From Moraxellaceae bacterium (GTDB lineage: Bacteria; Pseudomonadota; Gammaproteobacteria; Pseudomonadales; UBA3067), in the NCBI GenBank assembly GCA_002401525.1, contig NVTH01000136.1, positions 1,745-9,349 on the forward strand: a stretch of 7,605 nt of DNA, read 5' to 3'. Shown in pieces: positions 6,447 to 7,605 of this stretch; position 1 is the stretch's first letter, and every line of letters starts with the position of its first letter. The notes under the pieces were generated by a model that was not told the origin of the DNA, searched no databases, and saw only the letters and a program-made list of their open reading frames with translations. Made by a program: the position numbers and the translations under genes.

Positions 6447-6741
6447 GATTAGTTTTTGACCTTTATAGTGATGGTTCTTGGGGCCGTTCTAGCGATCGTT
6501 CTGAGACAGCCATTGAATTTCTAAGCTGAGGTTTTAAGTGGATTCCGAATTGGCAGAGGTAGATGTTTTGGATTGTCCAGAAGACCTTACCATCTTGACC
6601 GTTGGATGTACTGAATTTATCTGCCTGGGGTGTGCTGGCCTCACTGCAAGGGAGTTGGAAGGGCTTGTATTTTGTTTCCCAAGTCTTAGACTGACCCCTG
6701 CTTAAATATCGTTCGAGAGACATTTAAAAGAGAGCACTCAT
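6447..6741. other. 295-base divergent intergenic region
   Basis: This lies between the minus-strand exporter and the plus-strand peroxiredoxin and should contain both promoters. On the minus strand TATAAA at 6467-6462 could be a -10 for the exporter, giving a very short leader, but the -35 is poor. I see no convincing promoter for the peroxiredoxin. The region is unusually open: an 86-codon minus-strand frame spans 6723-6463, and a 55-codon plus-strand frame runs from a GTG at 6538 to a TAA at 6703-6705. Neither is recognised, and they overlap, so at most one can be real. See the findings. Confidence 0.6.
6495..6722. repeat. Imperfect direct repeat bracketing the intergenic segment
   Basis: ATCGTTCTGAGACA at 6495-6508 resembles ATCGTTCGAGAGACA at 6708-6722. 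They share ATCGTTC and GAGACA and differ by one or two bases between. They lie about 200 bases apart near the two ends of the exporter/peroxiredoxin spacer. The match is suggestive rather than strong. Confidence 0.4.
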
Positions 6742-7215
6742 ATGGCACTTCCGAAAATAGGTAATTTAGCCCCGGCGTTTACGGTCTTGGATCAAGACGG
6801 AAATAAGGTCAGCTTAAAAGACTTTAAGGGTAACAATAATGTGGTTCTCTATTTTTACCCAAAAGCACTCACCCCAGGATGTATTACCCAAGCCTGCGGC
6901 ATTCGGGATTCAAAAAAAGCGTTTCAGAAGTTAAATACTGTGGTGCTAGGGATCAGCCCCGACCCAGTTAAAAAACTGCAACGGTTTGTAGAAAAGAAGG
7001 AGCTAAATTTTACCTTGTTGTCGGATGAGGAGCATAAGATAGCGGATAAATACGGGGTTTGGGGTTTGAAAAAGTTTATGGGTCGAGAGTATATGGGGAT
7101 CAACCGGATGACTTTCATCATTAATAAAGAAGGCCGATTACAAACCATTTTCGAAAAAGTTAAAACTAAAACGCATCATGATGATGTGATTAGTTACCTT
7201 CAAGAAAACATCTAG
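6742..7215 (+). CDS. bcp: Peroxiredoxin, Bcp/PrxQ family
   Basis: This 157-residue thiol peroxidase reduces hydrogen peroxide and organic hydroperoxides in the cytoplasm, usually with thioredoxin as electron donor. The thioredoxin-fold AhpC/TSA domain fills the protein. The active site YFYPKALTPGC puts the peroxidatic cysteine at residue 47, with Thr44 and Pro45. Cys52, five residues later, is the likely resolving cysteine, as in the Cys-x4-Cys Bcp subgroup. Arg122 in GINRMTFII completes the Thr-Cys-Arg triad. The usual Asp of PKDxTPGC is Ala42 here, and ACGIRD replaces the more common EAxxFRD, as in a Bcp variant I recall from other gammaproteobacteria. Length is normal for the family. The ATG at 6742 is preceded by AAAAGAGAG, with a rather long spacer. 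The DUF2939 gene follows 49 bases later on the same strand with no terminator between, so co-transcription is possible. Confidence 0.93.
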   Translation: MALPKIGNLAPAFTVLDQDGNKVSLKDFKGNNNVVLYFYPKALTPGCITQACGIRDSKKAFQKLNTVVLGISPDPVKKLQRFVEKKELNFTLLSDEEHKIADKYGVWGLKKFMGREYMGINRMTFIINKEGRLQTIFEKVKTKTHHDDVISYLQENI

Positions 7216-7264
7216 TTCAATCTGAATACAAATATTTTACCCGTAGTACGAGATAGAGAGTCTA

Positions 7265-7540
7265 ATGATTAAACGATTTTCCCTAATTATTGCCGGAGTT
7301 GTGCTTGCTTACGTATCCTCAGTGGGGATATCTCTTGTGCAATTGCGCAGTGCTCTTTTTGAAGAGGATGCCGCTCAATTAACGCAATCGGTTGATTTCG
7401 ATTCGGTCAGAGGGTCATTGAAAGTACAGATCGACGAGCTGGTAAAAAGAAAATTAGGCCAAAGTGACGGTGGTAATATGTTGGCGGCGCTGGGCATGGC
7501 CATTGCGGGACCGATGGTGGAGCAAATGATTGAGACCTAG
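7265..7540 (+). CDS. DUF2939-like protein, probably cut short by a frameshift
   Basis: This frame encodes 91 residues. Residues about 5-22 form one hydrophobic segment (SLIIAGVVLAYVSSVGIS), either a signal peptide or a membrane anchor. The following part, LVQLRSALFEEDAAQLTQSVDFDSVRGSLK within residues 24-53, matches the pattern I know for DUF2939: a short helix with L-x-x-A, acidic D-x-x-x-L, then VDF-x-x-x-R-x-x-L. A GGNMLAALGMAIAGPMVEQMI segment follows and is also typical. Family members are usually about twice as long, and this frame ends with TAG at 7538-7540 at a point where the domain would continue. The following bases stay open in another frame to the window edge. The protein's role is unknown; envelope location is inferred from the hydrophobic N-terminus. 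The ribosome binding site (GAGAG, about 5 bases before the ATG) is modest. Confidence 0.7.
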   Translation: MIKRFSLIIAGVVLAYVSSVGISLVQLRSALFEEDAAQLTQSVDFDSVRGSLKVQIDELVKRKLGQSDGGNMLAALGMAIAGPMVEQMIET

Positions 7541-7605
7541 AAATGCGAACGATGGCATATCTTTAGCTCAGACAGCGGAAGGTGCGATGGAGGAAATTAC
7601 CTCTG
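7533..7605 (+). pseudogene. Out-of-frame continuation of the DUF2939 gene (partial)
   Basis: Skipping one base near 7538 joins the 91-residue frame to a frame that is open to the window end. The joined product would read MIET followed by RNANDGISLAQTAEGAMEEI. This looks protein-like and could stand where DUF2939 proteins normally carry a TPEGL-type segment. Either the gene is frameshifted or there is a base error in the sequence. The edge of the window prevents a full test. Confidence 0.4.

Noticed and set aside
6924..7148. Minus-strand open frame of 74 codons within the peroxiredoxin gene
   Set aside because: It is antisense to the catalytic domain of a clear Bcp protein, with no recognisable content.

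Overview
The window has the features of a Gram-negative, probably marine, gammaproteobacterium of moderate GC content. It encodes an outer-membrane-type lipoprotein with a DamX-like SPOR domain, a FATP-type long-chain acyl-CoA synthetase, an RND/MMPL exporter, a DUF4402 secreted protein, a Bcp-type peroxiredoxin and a DUF2939 protein. The taxonomic placement is inference from gene content only. I see no tRNA, rRNA, CRISPR array, insertion sequence or phage gene.

Layout. Positions 1-183 (+) hold the end, or possibly the whole, of a small unrecognised gene. It converges on a block of four minus-strand genes. Read in transcription order from the right, these are the RND/MMPL exporter (6446 to 4143), the DUF4402 secreted protein (4024 to 3557), the acyl-CoA synthetase (3209 to 1386, followed by a strong intrinsic terminator at 1320-1355) and the SPOR lipoprotein (1091 to 249). 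The gaps between them are 118, 347 and 294 bases, and candidate promoters lie in several of them. They therefore look like separately transcribed neighbours rather than one tight operon. A 295-base region (6447-6741) then separates the exporter from two plus-strand genes, the peroxiredoxin (6742-7215) and a DUF2939 protein (7265-7540). The DUF2939 frame stops early and appears to continue in another frame to the window edge.

How the genes might work together. The exporter and the acyl-CoA synthetase are both of families that handle lipids or hydrophobic molecules. The secreted DUF4402 protein and the SPOR lipoprotein act in the envelope. A shared role in envelope lipid handling is possible but is only inference. 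The peroxiredoxin is a housekeeping thiol peroxidase that reduces hydroperoxides, including lipid hydroperoxides.

The most interesting points are an in-frame minisatellite in the linker of the SPOR lipoprotein, a likely single-base frameshift in the DUF2939 gene, a perfect 8-base inverted repeat bracketing the -35 region of the candidate acyl-CoA synthetase promoter, and the 295-base exporter/peroxiredoxin gap, which is open in frames on both strands and carries an imperfect direct repeat near its ends. I found no convincing new multi-gene system.
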